A DNA stretch of 64,000 nucleotides from Mesobacillus sp. S13 (GCF_020422885.1 NZ_CP084622.1:1445001-1509000), one strand, 5' to 3'; shown: positions 7,747-16,522, counted from the first letter of the stretch. Numbers and translations: made by a program. Notes: generated by a model not told the origin, from the sequence alone.

Positions 7747-8079
7747 ATGGGGTACATTCTTCCAGTGACAAATTATCAATATATACAATATGCTGAGCGG
7801 GAAATAGGAACAGACTATGATCCATTTATGATTCAAAAGGTTAGCAGGGTCCGCAAAGAAGATCCGGTAGAAAAAGGCCAGGAACAACAAGAGCAAGCCG
7901 TTGTACCTATGCAAAAACGGAAGGATCATCAGCCTGTAGCGAGAATGCAGCTAGCAGCCTCTGATATAAGGTACTCTAATACAGATCGGATGTATAAGAA
8001 AAAGGTGAATCCCTCAGTGGTCAGCAAGGCATATGCAGAATTGACAGGAAAAGGAAGGCACTACAGCGAGTCAGTCTAA
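7747..8079 (+). CDS. Hypothetical 110-residue protein between yjcD and yjcF
   Basis: 110 residues starting MGYILPVTNYQYIQYAEREI, charged and Gln/Lys-rich in the middle (DPVEKGQEQQEQAVVPMQKRKDHQ). No signal peptide or membrane segment. The ATG at 7747 is preceded by a GGGGGG ribosome site; 15 bases of extra frame upstream are ignored. A terminator follows. The N-terminal xLPVTxYQYxxY pattern recurs in small Bacillus proteins, but I cannot name the family. By position it could correspond to yjcE of B. subtilis; that is inference. Confidence 0.7.
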   Translation: MGYILPVTNYQYIQYAEREIGTDYDPFMIQKVSRVRKEDPVEKGQEQQEQAVVPMQKRKDHQPVARMQLAASDIRYSNTDRMYKKKVNPSVVSKAYAELTGKGRHYSESV

Positions 8080-8128
8080 ACTCAGCTGCAGTGCTTTTTA
8101 TTAATATGTAGAGGAAACAGACAAAAGC

Positions 8129-8160
8129 GAAACTCCACTCAGATGAGTGGAGTTTCATTT
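8129..8160 (+). terminator. Intrinsic terminator
   Basis: GAAACTCCACTC pairs perfectly with GAGTGGAGTTTC across a four-base loop, followed by ATTTCATTT. Confidence 0.72.
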
Positions 8161-8197
8161 CATTGGATAAGAAAGTATGAATTTTGCACTTAGATTA

Positions 8198-8250
8198 GTG
8201 TCTAGCTCCAGCGCTTGTCGGGGCTGACCAAGGCGCTTGCGCTTTTCTTA
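8198..8250. repeat. Dispersed intergenic repeat, copy A (short form)
   Basis: Begins GTGTCTAGCTCCAGCGCTTG and ends GACCAAGGCGCTTGCGCTTTTCTTA. Only the two conserved ends of the family are present. AGCGC(T) pairs with AGGCGCT, giving a terminator-like hairpin. The element abuts the stop codon of yjcF on the minus strand. Other copies: 10105, 49924, 63624. Confidence 0.85.
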
Positions 8251-8251
8251 T

Positions 8252-8683
8252 TCATATGGATTTTTTCATCGTTTTATGTGGGATTCCGGCATCCATGAAT
8301 TCTTCTGATACCGTTTCATATCCTAGCTTGCTGTAAAATGGGATGGCATGTGTTTGCGCGTTCAGTTTTAAGGTAGAGATGCCTTGTGACTTGGCATATT
8401 CCTCGATCTTATCCATGACAGCGACACCAGCACCGGTTTTGCGATTTTCTTTTAAGACACAGATTCTTTCAACCTTGCCGATTCCGTCCAATACACGAAA
8501 TCTTCCGGCTCCAGCAGGTTTTCCATGATCATCATATAACACAAAATGCACAGAATCGGATTCAAACTGATCAATTTCTTCTTCCTCAGGAACCTGTTGC
8601 TCATGAATGAAAACAGTCTTGCGCACCTCGAATGCGTCTGCTAATTCTTGTTCGTTCGTTACAATTTTTACTTCCACGTCCAT
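8252..8683 (-). CDS. yjcF: YjcF, GNAT-family N-acetyltransferase
   Basis: 143 residues with the GNAT core: N-terminal VRKTVFIHEQQVPEEEE, strand FVLYDDHGKPAGAGRFRVLDGIGKVERICVLKENRKTGAGVAVMDKIEEYAK (acetyl-CoA loop at RKTGAGV), then LKLNAQTHAIPFYSKLGYETVSEEFMDAGIPHKTMKK, typical of the YjcF/ElaA-like group. The substrate is unknown. The ATG directly abuts the stop of yjcG, with AAAGGA as ribosome site, so it is translated as the second gene of a yjcG-yjcF unit. A short repeat lies right after its stop. Confidence 0.92.
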   Translation of the reverse strand: MDVEVKIVTNEQELADAFEVRKTVFIHEQQVPEEEEIDQFESDSVHFVLYDDHGKPAGAGRFRVLDGIGKVERICVLKENRKTGAGVAVMDKIEEYAKSQGISTLKLNAQTHAIPFYSKLGYETVSEEFMDAGIPHKTMKKSI

Positions 8684-9196
8684 TTATTCCTTTCCAAGCC
8701 TGAATGTCTCATATACTGTCCATGAACCATTATCCAGCTGGTATAGTAAGTGTATCCTATCGGCAGTATCTTCATAATGAACTTTTGTCATACGCAGTGA
8801 ACCATATACATCGGAATGTTCATCGTCGGACATTTTTTGCCCGATGGTAATATGAGGCACAAAGTTATACTCCTGATTCCCACCATCAAATGTTGCATTA
8901 AGCTCATTATGAAGCTTTTCCAGCTCTTCCGGTGATTCAACCTTCAAGTAAATGACGTTGTTGACGGGCTTAAAGGAACCAATCTTAGTGACTTGTATAT
9001 TGATCGGCTTGAAATTCCTGGCGATTGTATCGAGTTTATTTGCGATTTCCTTGATTTCTTCCTCCGTTGCCTCAAAAGAGGACTTTAGAGTCACATGAGG
9101 AGGGATTAACGCATAGTGAGGATCATAGCGCCTTCTCATAGAATTTGCAAAATCCTGGATTTTCTTCGATGGAAAAATGACAATACCGAACTTCAT
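8684..9196 (-). CDS. yjcG: YjcG, 2H phosphoesterase (2'-5' RNA ligase-like)
   Basis: 170 residues with both HxT motifs of the 2H phosphoesterase fold, HVTLKSSF (about 40-47) and HITIGQKM (about 124-131). Proteins of this fold cleave or join 2'-5' or cyclic phosphate bonds in RNA or nucleotides; the natural substrate of YjcG is not known. The start at MKFGIVIFPSKK (9196) is chosen because GGGGGTATCTGAG precedes it and it gives the family length; the frame opens at 9229. The order yjcH, yjcG, yjcF on the minus strand is as in B. subtilis. Confidence 0.93.
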   Translation of the reverse strand: MKFGIVIFPSKKIQDFANSMRRRYDPHYALIPPHVTLKSSFEATEEEIKEIANKLDTIARNFKPINIQVTKIGSFKPVNNVIYLKVESPEELEKLHNELNATFDGGNQEYNFVPHITIGQKMSDDEHSDVYGSLRMTKVHYEDTADRIHLLYQLDNGSWTVYETFRLGKE

Positions 9197-9311
9197 CTCA
9201 GATACCCCCGTTTCATTAGTGTGGTGCACATGGATTAACTAAGAATACATAAATATGATTTACCATTCATTATAACAAAATTTCTAAATATATAATATAA
9301 AGAAGCATATA

Positions 9312-10037
9312 TTATGAAAACACTTGTTTTATGGCCCTTTTGAGGTCAGGCTGCCAATAAGTCCAAGTGTGATCCCCGCTGAACTCATCGTAAAAATAGC
9401 CAAACCCGTTTTTCTTGAATATCTTTGAAAGCTCCCTGTTGGGTGTAAGGAAGTCTTTATTTTTGGATGAACTCGTTTTTACATCTGTTTCTTGCTCCCC
9501 GACAGTGTGGTAAATGTTAAGCAATTCAGGTTGACGGAAATCCTCAACGGCCGAAAATACATCTTCATTTACATATGGTGACTGAAGGAGTACTCTTCCA
9601 AATGTGTGCGGATACTGTAATGCTGCGAGCAAGGAAACGGTAGCTGCGAGGGAATCACCAATCAATGCGCGGCCCATGCCCATTTGGTAGGTAGGATATT
9701 GTTCATCCAAATAAGGTACAAGCTCATGAGCCAGAAAACGGATATAGGCTTGATGCTGCTCTCCTTTTGGGTGATATTTGCGCCGCCTATCCTCAACCGA
9801 TTCATATGGAATCCCTACGATGATGACGTTTTCAATTTCCTTTTTGCCAAGAAGTTCGTCTGCAATCCTTCCCATTCGTCCTAACTGGAAATAGTCCCGG
9901 CCATCCTGTGCAATCAGCAATGAATATTTATATAAGGGAGAATAGTTGGCAGGCAAGTAAACCAGCAGGGTCACTTCTTCTCCGAGCTCCTTGCTTTTAA
10001 GGACGATTTCTTCTATTTTACCCATTGGAAAATCCAT
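9312..10037 (-). CDS. yjcH: YjcH, esterase D-like alpha/beta hydrolase
   Basis: 241 residues, putative esterase family (PF00756). The nucleophile elbow reads ALIGDSLAATVS (Ser about 129, of GDSLA type), followed by QSPYVNEDVF, a candidate acidic residue in the GEQETD region, and the catalytic-type His in SGDHTWTYW near the C-terminus. No signal peptide, so cytoplasmic. GGAGG sits ten bases before the ATG at 10037. It resembles the Fes/EstD group that hydrolyses acyl esters such as siderophore linkages; the true substrate is unknown. There are 115 bases between it and yjcG. Confidence 0.88.
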   Translation of the reverse strand: MDFPMGKIEEIVLKSKELGEEVTLLVYLPANYSPLYKYSLLIAQDGRDYFQLGRMGRIADELLGKKEIENVIIVGIPYESVEDRRRKYHPKGEQHQAYIRFLAHELVPYLDEQYPTYQMGMGRALIGDSLAATVSLLAALQYPHTFGRVLLQSPYVNEDVFSAVEDFRQPELLNIYHTVGEQETDVKTSSSKNKDFLTPNRELSKIFKKNGFGYFYDEFSGDHTWTYWQPDLKRAIKQVFS

Positions 10038-10104
10038 TCATTTACCTCCAAATACATTCTTTATCTGTTCCAATAAATAAGAATGTGTAAATTTCTTCGG
10101 AAAA

Positions 10105-10347
10105 TGTCCAGCTCCAGCGCCTAGCCCCTCGAGACGCTTGTCTAGTGTCGCCTCCTAGAAACTCCGAAACTTCAACTCTGCCGGCAGAAGCAAAAAGCGG
10201 TTCTTTGTCGGAGTCTCCAGTTTCTGCGTTTCTGTTCAGTCGGCTATACTTTTCGATTTCGGTCCGCCCAATGAAGTCAAAGAACGACTTCACCGGTCGG
10301 CCCTCCAGCGCTTGTCGGGGCTGACCAAGGCGCCTACGCCTTTCTTT
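10105..10347. repeat. Dispersed intergenic repeat, copy B (long form)
   Basis: Begins TGTCCAGCTCCAGCGCCTAG and ends GCTGACCAAGGCGCCTACGCCTTTCTTTT. AGCGCC and TAGCCCC near the left end can pair with GGGGCT and AGGCGCC near the right end. An internal inverted repeat flanks AATGAAGTC/GACTTCA (about 10274-10296). The centre differs from copies C and D. A minus-strand frame inside it (10042-10293) is not a gene. Confidence 0.85.
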
Positions 10348-10436
10348 TCACTAAGATTTTAGCATATGTATTTTAAAAAAGCTTTTTTGGCAATCTACTT
10401 TTAACGTGAAAGAAATATAGTAAGCAAGTAACATGT

Positions 10437-10467
10437 TTGACAATTGTGTGAAGTCTTATGTTAAGAT
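10437..10467 (+). promoter_or_regulatory. Possible SigA promoter of the TRAP operon
   Basis: TTGACA at 10437-10442 and TAAGAT at 10462-10467, spacer 19 (longer than ideal), 38 bases before the TAXI gene start. Confidence 0.35.
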
Positions 10468-10505
10468 TATGTTGAACAATTCTATTTCTATAAGGGGGAA
10501 TTCTG

Positions 10506-11507
10506 ATGAAAAAAAGAAAGTTTCTTTTATTCTCTGCATTGATGCTGGTCCTTTCAATGGTCCTGGCTGCATGTGGCGGCGGAGGCGGCTCTGACGAAGA
10601 GGGCGGCGGAGAAGGAAAATCAGAAGAAAAGCCAAAATACATGAGCATCCTTACTGGTGGTACGGGTGGTACATACTTCCCGTTGGGCGGATCGTTTGCC
10701 AAGATCGTATCTGACGCAACAGGGGTAAGCACAAATGCTGAAACAACAGGAGCTTCTGCAGAGAATATGCAGAGCATTAAAGACAATAAAGGTGAAATCG
10801 CCTTCACACAAACTGACATCGCTTCCTACGCAACGGAAGGTAAACTGATGTTTGACGGAAATAAAATTGATAACATCAAGGCAATCGGTACACTTTACCC
10901 TGAAACGATTCAAATCGTTACAACTGAAAAATCAGGGATTAAATCTGTAGCGGATCTTAAAGGCAAAAAAGTCTCAATTGGTGCACCAGGTTCTGGTACA
11001 GCGGCGAATGCTGAACAAATCCTTGAAGTTTATGGACTGTCACTTGATGATATTGAAAAGCAGGACTTAAGCTTTGATGAGTCTGTTAACGGAATCAAAG
11101 ATGGCAACATCGATGCTGCTTTCGTAACAGCTGGAACACCTACAGCTGCTGTTGAAGAATTGTCTGCAACAGAAAAGGTTGTTATTGTACCAGTTGAAGC
11201 TGACAAAGCTGAAGAGCTAATCGAGAAGTACCCATACTATGCTAAAGAAGTAGTACCTTCTGGAACTTACAAGCTAGATTCTGAAGTGCCGACAGTGGCA
11301 GTTCTTGCGATGCTCGTAGTAAAAGCAGACCTTTCTGAGGATCTTGTATATGACATCACAAAGTCAATTTTCGAAAATCTTGATCAGGTGACACACGCGA
11401 AAGCTAAGCAAATTAAGCCTGAAAATGCACTTAACGGTGTAGGTATCGAAGTCCACCCAGGTGCACAGAAATACTATGATGAAAAAGGTATCAAAGCAGC
11501 TGAGTAA
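10506..11507 (+). CDS. TAXI-family TRAP transporter solute-binding lipoprotein
   Basis: 333 residues with a lipoprotein signal (MLVLSMVLAACGGGGG; Cys about 23) and a Gly/Glu-rich linker. The mature protein starts with the TAXI pattern SILTGGTGGTYFPLGGSFAKIV, then TTGASAENMQSIKDNKGEIAFTQTD and VSIGAPGSGTAANAEQILE. It is the extracellular substrate receptor of a TRAP transporter, which uses an ion gradient for uptake. TAXI systems transport dicarboxylates or glutamate in some species; the substrate here cannot be read from the sequence. It is the first gene of a receptor-DUF1850-permease operon; a terminator after it probably sets receptor levels above permease. Confidence 0.94.
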   Translation: MKKRKFLLFSALMLVLSMVLAACGGGGGSDEEGGGEGKSEEKPKYMSILTGGTGGTYFPLGGSFAKIVSDATGVSTNAETTGASAENMQSIKDNKGEIAFTQTDIASYATEGKLMFDGNKIDNIKAIGTLYPETIQIVTTEKSGIKSVADLKGKKVSIGAPGSGTAANAEQILEVYGLSLDDIEKQDLSFDESVNGIKDGNIDAAFVTAGTPTAAVEELSATEKVVIVPVEADKAEELIEKYPYYAKEVVPSGTYKLDSEVPTVAVLAMLVVKADLSEDLVYDITKSIFENLDQVTHAKAKQIKPENALNGVGIEVHPGAQKYYDEKGIKAAE

Positions 11508-11615
11508 GAGCAAGAAAGAAATTGGCCGGACCGTGTCCTAAGGGCATAGTCCGGTCACTTCATCTTAAAAAGAAGGTTTTCACTAGAAGGCCACATGGGT
11601 GACAACCCAGGCAGG

Positions 11616-11646
11616 ATAGACCGAACTTCCAACCGGTCTATTTTTT
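11616..11646 (+). terminator. Intra-operon terminator after the TAXI gene
   Basis: ATAGACCG pairs with CGGTCTAT across ten bases, then a T-run. A second hairpin (GCCGGAC / GTCCGGT, about 11523-11557) precedes it. Partial read-through would supply the downstream permease genes. Confidence 0.75.
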
Positions 11647-11700
11647 ACTGTAATAACGAAAGAACTCCATTGGAGACAATGGACAGGCGAGGCTATTGAT

Positions 11701-12231
11701 ATGAAAAAAAACAGGAATAAACTAAAAATCTTCGTTCTGTCTGCCCTCATCATTTTTATTTTTATCTCAATCAATATCCCATACAAAAAAGCTCTAGTTT
11801 TTCTTGCACCAGAAAGTAATGATATACTCTGCTATGTACCGATTGATGCAGGGGAAACCTTTAAAATAAAGTATACACATTCGATCCATCTGTCAGATGT
11901 GATAGAAAGCTATAAAGTTACCGAAAGTGATAAAATCAGACAATATGAACTTGAGTATGAAGATTTTGCAATTGGTATGCCATCTGAAATTGCGGATGGA
12001 GAGAACTTTGAAATGAAGGATGGCAAATATTATATAACAAATATGGCCAGGGAATTCTCTCATTTCGATATGCGGCTTGGCCAAGTCCGGGCAAAACACA
12101 CCCTGATTTATGAAGACATAACGTACCCTTTGTCGAAGGCGATTGAGCCTGGATCCAGGATACGGATAAAGATTGAGAAAATTAGTTTATTGAAGCAATT
12201 GGAAGGAGTGAATATCCTTGACGACAAATGA
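11701..12231 (+). CDS. DUF1850 protein of the TAXI-TRAP operon
   Basis: 176 residues: one N-terminal membrane anchor (KIFVLSALIIFIFISINI), then an extracytoplasmic beta-rich domain with DUF1850 landmarks FKIKYTHSIHLSDVIESYKV (YTHSI, about 61-65), ELEYEDFAIGMPSEI and the C-terminal RIRIKIEKISLLKQL. DUF1850 genes are almost always found between the TAXI receptor and the fused permease, as here, suggesting an accessory subunit; its role is unknown. Its end overlaps the start of the permease gene by 14 bases. There is no good ribosome site before the ATG beyond a GGCGAGG-like run. Confidence 0.87.
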   Translation: MKKNRNKLKIFVLSALIIFIFISINIPYKKALVFLAPESNDILCYVPIDAGETFKIKYTHSIHLSDVIESYKVTESDKIRQYELEYEDFAIGMPSEIADGENFEMKDGKYYITNMAREFSHFDMRLGQVRAKHTLIYEDITYPLSKAIEPGSRIRIKIEKISLLKQLEGVNILDDK

Positions 12232-14176
12232 AGAAATGGTATCTCAAGAAAAACAACAAGAGCTTTTGGAAAAGTATGATCCGGAGGCGGCAACTAGAAA
12301 ATTGGCAGGTACGATGGGATGGATTGTCTTCTTCGGACTTCTGGCTTTCTCGTTATTCCAGCTGTACACCTCGATATTTGGTGTTTTGACTGCCCAGCTC
12401 CAGCGTTCGATCCACCTGGGATTCGCTCTCGCGCTTATTTTCTTGCTGTTCCCGGCAAGGAAGAAGAATCTCAAGGTGAAAAAAGTAGCATGGTATGATC
12501 TGCTATTGGCAGTGATCGCGGTTGCTGTCGGTGCTTATTGGCCAATGATGATAGATGACCTCGTAAACCGTGTCGGCCGTTTGACACCAATGGACTTCTA
12601 CATTGGTATCGCTGCGATCCTGCTGGTTCTTGAAGCTACAAGAAGGACAGTTGGCTTGCCGATTACCATTATTGCAGCTTTATTTATGGCTTATGCCCTT
12701 TATGGACCTTATATGCCAGGTTTCTTGGCCCACAGGGGACTGGATCTTGAATCTCTTGTCCAGACAATGTTCTTTACGACGGAAGGTATTCTGGGAACTC
12801 CGCTGGGGGTTTCATCAACATTTATTTTCTTATTTCTATTGTTCGGTGCATTCCTCGTAAAGACAGGGGTAGGACAATATTTCAATGACCTTGCTGTTGC
12901 CGTTGCAGGTAAAAGTACTGGTGGACCAGCCAAGGTTGCGATATTCTCCAGCGCCCTGCAGGGAACAATCAGCGGAAGTTCAGTGGCTAACGTTGTTACT
13001 TCAGGTTCATTTACGATTCCAATGATGAAAAAGCTTGGCTACCGCAAAGAGTTTGCCGGTGCTGTCGAAGCAGCGGCATCAACTGGTGGGCAGCTCATGC
13101 CGCCAATCATGGGAGCGGCTGCGTTCCTCATGGTTGAATTCATCGGTGGCGGAATTACTTATTGGGAAATTGCCAAAGCAGCAACCATTCCGGCATTATT
13201 ATATTTTACTGGAATCTGGATCATGACACACTTCGAAGCAAAGAGAATTGGGCTGCGCGGTTTAAGTGACGAAGAAATGCCAGACAGAAAAGAAGTGCTT
13301 AAAAAGATTTATCTTCTTTTGCCAATCTTGATTGTCATTCTTTTGATGGTAAGCGGTATGAGTATCATGCGTGCTGCCCTTTGGTCAATTCTATCGACCA
13401 TTATCGTCAGTGCTTTTAGCAAAGAGACGAGAATCGGTTTTAAAGATGCGATTGATGCGCTTGTCGACGGTGCGAGGACAGCATTGGGAGTTGCGGCTGC
13501 TACAGCAGCTGCAGGTATAATTGTTGGTGTCGTTACGAAGACAGGACTTGGATTGAAGCTTGCAAATGGCTTACTTGACCTTTCAGGCGGTTACTTGATT
13601 CCAACCTTGATGTTTACGATGCTGGCAGCAATTGTACTGGGGATGGGTTCGCCAACAACGGCCAACTATGTTATCACATCGACAATTGCCGCACCTGCGA
13701 TCATCCTTTTGGGTATCCCAGATTTGTCTGCTCACTTATTTGTTTTCTATTTCGGTATCATTGCCGATATCACGCCTCCGGTTGCGCTGGCAGCATTTGC
13801 AGCTGCGGGAGTGTCGGGCGGAGAACCACTGCGTACCGGTGTGAATTCTGCTAAGCTGGCAATTGCCGCTTTCATCATACCTTATATGTTCGTGTTGTCT
13901 CCTGAACTTCTTATGATCGATACAACCTGGACGTACTTGATTTGGGTCGTGTTTACCGCCATTTCAGGTATGCTGGCAATTGGTGCCGGTATTATCGGTT
14001 ACTGGCTGAGGAAATTATTCTGGTGGGAAAGAGTGCTTGGATTGGTAGCAGGTATTATGCTGATCTATCCAGAAGGTATGACAGATATCATCGGTCTCGG
14101 TCTATTCATACTCCTTGTTGCCCTACAAGTGATCATCAAGGATAAAGAATCAGTGAAACCAAAGACAGCAAATTAA
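12218..14176 (+). CDS. TRAP transporter fused permease (4TM/12TM, DctQM type)
   Basis: 652 residues and about 16-18 membrane segments. The small (DctQ-like) and large (DctM-like) subunits are fused, as usual in TAXI systems. DctM landmarks: SALQGTISGSSVANVVTSGSFTIPMMKKLGY, EAAASTGGQLMPPIMGAAAF, and the second repeat TGLGLKLANGLLDLSGG...GMGSPTTANYVITSTIAAPAI. The start is TTG at 12218, nine bases after GGAAGGAG, inside the end of the DUF1850 gene; an ATG at 12236 is the alternative. It couples uptake to Na+ or H+ flux and needs the receptor at 10506. A terminator follows. Confidence 0.94.
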   Translation: MTTNEEMVSQEKQQELLEKYDPEAATRKLAGTMGWIVFFGLLAFSLFQLYTSIFGVLTAQLQRSIHLGFALALIFLLFPARKKNLKVKKVAWYDLLLAVIAVAVGAYWPMMIDDLVNRVGRLTPMDFYIGIAAILLVLEATRRTVGLPITIIAALFMAYALYGPYMPGFLAHRGLDLESLVQTMFFTTEGILGTPLGVSSTFIFLFLLFGAFLVKTGVGQYFNDLAVAVAGKSTGGPAKVAIFSSALQGTISGSSVANVVTSGSFTIPMMKKLGYRKEFAGAVEAAASTGGQLMPPIMGAAAFLMVEFIGGGITYWEIAKAATIPALLYFTGIWIMTHFEAKRIGLRGLSDEEMPDRKEVLKKIYLLLPILIVILLMVSGMSIMRAALWSILSTIIVSAFSKETRIGFKDAIDALVDGARTALGVAAATAAAGIIVGVVTKTGLGLKLANGLLDLSGGYLIPTLMFTMLAAIVLGMGSPTTANYVITSTIAAPAIILLGIPDLSAHLFVFYFGIIADITPPVALAAFAAAGVSGGEPLRTGVNSAKLAIAAFIIPYMFVLSPELLMIDTTWTYLIWVVFTAISGMLAIGAGIIGYWLRKLFWWERVLGLVAGIMLIYPEGMTDIIGLGLFILLVALQVIIKDKESVKPKTAN

Positions 14177-14184
14177 TGAAGATA

Positions 14185-14217
14185 AAAAGGAGTCCTAGCT
14201 AAAGGGCTTCTTTTTTT
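14185..14217 (+). terminator. Terminator of the TRAP operon
   Basis: AAGGAGTCC (14187-14195) pairs with GGGCTTCTT (14204-14212), with G-U pairs, followed by a T-run that overlaps the stop of the converging gene at 14216. Confidence 0.68.
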
Positions 14218-14437
14218 AGCTTGATTTAAGCAATTTTCCCCTTTCGAGCATAACCGACAAGATGTTTTCCTTTTTGAAAAGGCGGTCAGCCTTTCTAAGA
14301 AAACAGAAAGCTTTAAAATAATGTTCGTGCATTTCTTTTACGATTATTCTGCGTTGGGTAATTTCGTTATTTGCTGCAAGATAAATCATCTCCACAGCAA
14401 GTTTTTCCTTAAGCGATCTTTCAAGCAGGCTTTTCAT
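14216..14437 (-). CDS. Small WYL-like domain protein
   Basis: 73 residues from an ATG at 14437 (AAGGAG at good spacing); the open frame extends to 14497. The sequence MKSLLERSLKEKLAVEMIYLAANNEITQRRIIVKEM...YFKAFCFLRKADRLFKKENILSVML has the pattern of the WYL fold (strand VEMIYLA, turn, RRIxV, AFCxLRxxxRxFKxxNILS). WYL domains act as ligand sensors in regulators. Stand-alone versions of this length are common in bacilli and their role is unknown. No DNA-binding part is present. It converges with the TRAP operon. Confidence 0.68.
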   Translation of the reverse strand: MKSLLERSLKEKLAVEMIYLAANNEITQRRIIVKEMHEHYFKAFCFLRKADRLFKKENILSVMLERGKLLKSS

Positions 14438-14558
14438 ATGCTCTCGCTCCTTATAATTTATATATCCATTATACCCGAACATAAGTTCTTTATTCAACCA
14501 TTTTCTAGAACGCTTGTTCGTATAATATTAATGGTATAATTAACTCGGAGGTGGAATC

Positions 14559-15176
14559 ATGGAAAAAGAACTGCTTAAGACATTTGATGAAAATGGGAAC
14601 GCAAGAGGAACCGCCACTAGAGCGGAAGTACATAGAGAAGGGCATTGGCATGAGACCTTTCATTGCTGGTTTACTGAGAAGATCGGAGATGAGCATTTTA
14701 TTTTTTTTCAAGTCCGCAGCTCAGACAAAAAAGATTATCCCAATTTGTTGGATATTACTGCAGCGGGCCATATTCTTGCAGAGGAAACCCATTTGGATGG
14801 TTTAAGAGAAGTGAAAGAGGAGCTTGGGATTGAATTTTCCCTGGAGGATCTGAAGTCATTAGGAGTAATCAAAGATTCATTGAAAAGTCCTGGATTTCTT
14901 GATAATGAATTGTGCCATGTGTTTTTATATGACAAGCATATACCATTCGATCATTACGACCTGCAAAGGGAAGAGGTCTCGGGCATTATGATGACAAGCA
15001 TGTCTGAATTCATAAATCTATGGTCTGGTAAGAAGCAGAAAATAAAAGCAGAAGGTTTTCTGTCCAGTGGGGACCATGAAAAGAAACCAAGTAGCTTGCT
15101 TGTTACAAAAAGAGACTTTGTACCCCATGAAGATTCATACATTTATAGAGTTATAGAGGCAATGAAAAATTCGTAA
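14559..15176 (+). CDS. NUDIX hydrolase (IPP-isomerase-like group)
   Basis: 205 residues. The Nudix box reads GHILAEETHLDGLREVKEEL followed by GI (about residues 69-90), with REVKEELG intact. The stretch between the first conserved Glu and the Arg is one residue shorter than in the textbook GX5EX7REUXEEXGU, as in the IPP-isomerase-like subgroup (WHETFHCWF ahead of it also fits this subgroup). Enzymes of this type cleave nucleoside diphosphates linked to another moiety; the substrate is unknown. GGAGGTGG precedes the ATG. It is a single gene upstream of the tRNA. Confidence 0.85.
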   Translation: MEKELLKTFDENGNARGTATRAEVHREGHWHETFHCWFTEKIGDEHFIFFQVRSSDKKDYPNLLDITAAGHILAEETHLDGLREVKEELGIEFSLEDLKSLGVIKDSLKSPGFLDNELCHVFLYDKHIPFDHYDLQREEVSGIMMTSMSEFINLWSGKKQKIKAEGFLSSGDHEKKPSSLLVTKRDFVPHEDSYIYRVIEAMKNS

Positions 15177-15201
15177 AACAGTTTTTTTATGCAATATATT
15201 A

Positions 15202-15230
15202 TTGACAATCCCATCATTTCAGTATATATT
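15202..15230 (+). promoter_or_regulatory. SigA promoter of tRNA-Val
   Basis: TTGACA (15202-15207), 17-base spacer, TATATT (15225-15230), 36 bases before the tRNA. Confidence 0.75.
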
Positions 15231-15266
15231 AGTATATGTCCTCACTAAACAGGACAAACACAATAG

Positions 15267-15339
15267 GATTCCTTAGCTCAGCTGGGAGAGCGCTACCTTG
15301 ACAGGGTAGAGGTCGCTGGTTCGAACCCAGTAGGAATCA
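15267..15339 (+). tRNA. tRNA-Val(GAC)
   Basis: A full cloverleaf: acceptor GATTCCT/AGGAATC, D-arm GCTC...GAGC, anticodon stem CTACC/GGTAG with loop TTGACAG (anticodon GAC, valine), T-arm loop TTCGAAC closed by GCTGG/CCAGT, discriminator A. The 3' CCA is not encoded. 73 nt, single tRNA with its own SigA promoter and terminator. Confidence 0.95.
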
Positions 15340-15343
15340 TACT

Positions 15344-15383
15344 AAAAAGCTTCAATCCTTTTTTAAGGATTGAAGCTTTTTTT
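15344..15383 (+). terminator. Terminator of tRNA-Val
   Basis: AAAAAGCTTCAATCCTT pairs with AAGGATTGAAGCTTTTT across a four-base loop, then T. It lies just before the stop of the converging catalase gene and could serve both. Confidence 0.88.
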
Positions 15384-15400
15384 GCATTCACCATCTTTTT

Positions 15401-16255
15401 TTACATTAAGTTTGGCGGGATCTGCTCAGTGTGTATAACAGCAGGAGGTGTATTGAAAACATAAGGTGGTGCTGGTTTTAGCTTTGGTTTTGGACCAAAT
15501 GGAGCCGGATTCTGGACATATTGGAATGCGCCCAGGCCATCCATACTCATTCCGCTTGCCCATCTGCCTGCAGCACTTTCGTCTCCCTCTGAAAGGTTAA
15601 ATAGCACGTAGGAAACTTCCTGTTTTTCTAGATGTTTCGGGAAGGTGCTTGGGACTACTACATTTTCCTTTGCCTCCAATTCTTTGATTGCGGCAATCCA
15701 CTGATTTTGGTGCATCGTGTCCCTCGCCAAAAGCCAGGATAGCATGTCCCTTACTCCACGGTCTGTCGTTTCATAATATAGCCTGGCAACCTGGAGCCTT
15801 CCCTGGGACTCAGCATTCAGATTAGCCCTGAAGTCAGCAAGAAGGTTGCCGCTCGCGGCGATGTACTCCGCAGTCCACCGGTTTCCAACACTGTCAGCAG
15901 GCATAGCGCCTAATCCTGATACGATGATATGCTGCGGATTCATTCCTCCTAAAATCGCTTTCATCATCGGATCCTTTGCCGCTTCCTCTTGTGCTCCAAC
16001 AGGTGCCCCATCCAAGAGCCTGGCGATCATGGTGGATAGCATTTCGATATGGGCCAATTCTTCTGTTCCGGTATCCATTAAAAGATCCCGATACTTTCCA
16101 TCCCCCCGCGTATTCCACCCTTGAAAAAGATATTGCATAGCCACAGAAATTTCCCCGAACTGTCCACCGAGCACTTCTTGAAGTTTCCTGGCATAAACAG
16201 GATCAGGCCGTTCTGGTTTTGCTTGATATTGTAACTCTTTTACATGGTAAAACAT
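15401..16255 (-). CDS. Manganese catalase (non-haem, ferritin-like)
   Basis: 284 residues starting at MFYHVKELQYQ (16255, behind GGGGAGGAATAGG); an in-frame extension to 16297 is not used. Dimanganese ligand regions are visible: GEISVAMQYLFQ (first Glu), GTEELAHIEML (E and H), ANLNAESQGRLQ (Glu) and RDTMHQNQW (His). The C-terminal lobe is Pro-rich (PAPFGPKPKLKPAPPY). It disproportionates hydrogen peroxide. Homologues YdbD, YjqC and CotJC in B. subtilis are stress- or spore-associated. No clear promoter class is seen here. Confidence 0.93.
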   Translation of the reverse strand: MFYHVKELQYQAKPERPDPVYARKLQEVLGGQFGEISVAMQYLFQGWNTRGDGKYRDLLMDTGTEELAHIEMLSTMIARLLDGAPVGAQEEAAKDPMMKAILGGMNPQHIIVSGLGAMPADSVGNRWTAEYIAASGNLLADFRANLNAESQGRLQVARLYYETTDRGVRDMLSWLLARDTMHQNQWIAAIKELEAKENVVVPSTFPKHLEKQEVSYVLFNLSEGDESAAGRWASGMSMDGLGAFQYVQNPAPFGPKPKLKPAPPYVFNTPPAVIHTEQIPPNLM

Positions 16256-16522
16256 CCTATTCCTCCCCAAACAAAAAATGCATTCCGCATTTATCATATG
16301 GGCAATTCGGGTTTTAGGAACTTGGATTAGTAAGAGGCCGAGGATTGTCGGGAATCTTCGAGCAAAGCATTGTACGTTGACTGGTTATTATCAGAAATAT
16401 TCCTTCATATTCTTATACTAAAATAACCGGATGAAAAGGGGGAATGGATCATTTCCTTTTTAAAAAGAAGAATAAAGTCACCCATTGAAGTAATCGAGGG
16501 TAATTTACAAAAAAGGCAGAAG

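Noticed and set aside
7678..7929. Minus-strand hydrophobic frame opposite the hypothetical gene at 7747
   Set aside because: It overlaps a better supported plus-strand gene with a strong ribosome site and terminator.
10042..10293. Minus-strand 83-codon frame
   Set aside because: Lies almost wholly inside copy B of the dispersed repeat; no family features or ribosome site.
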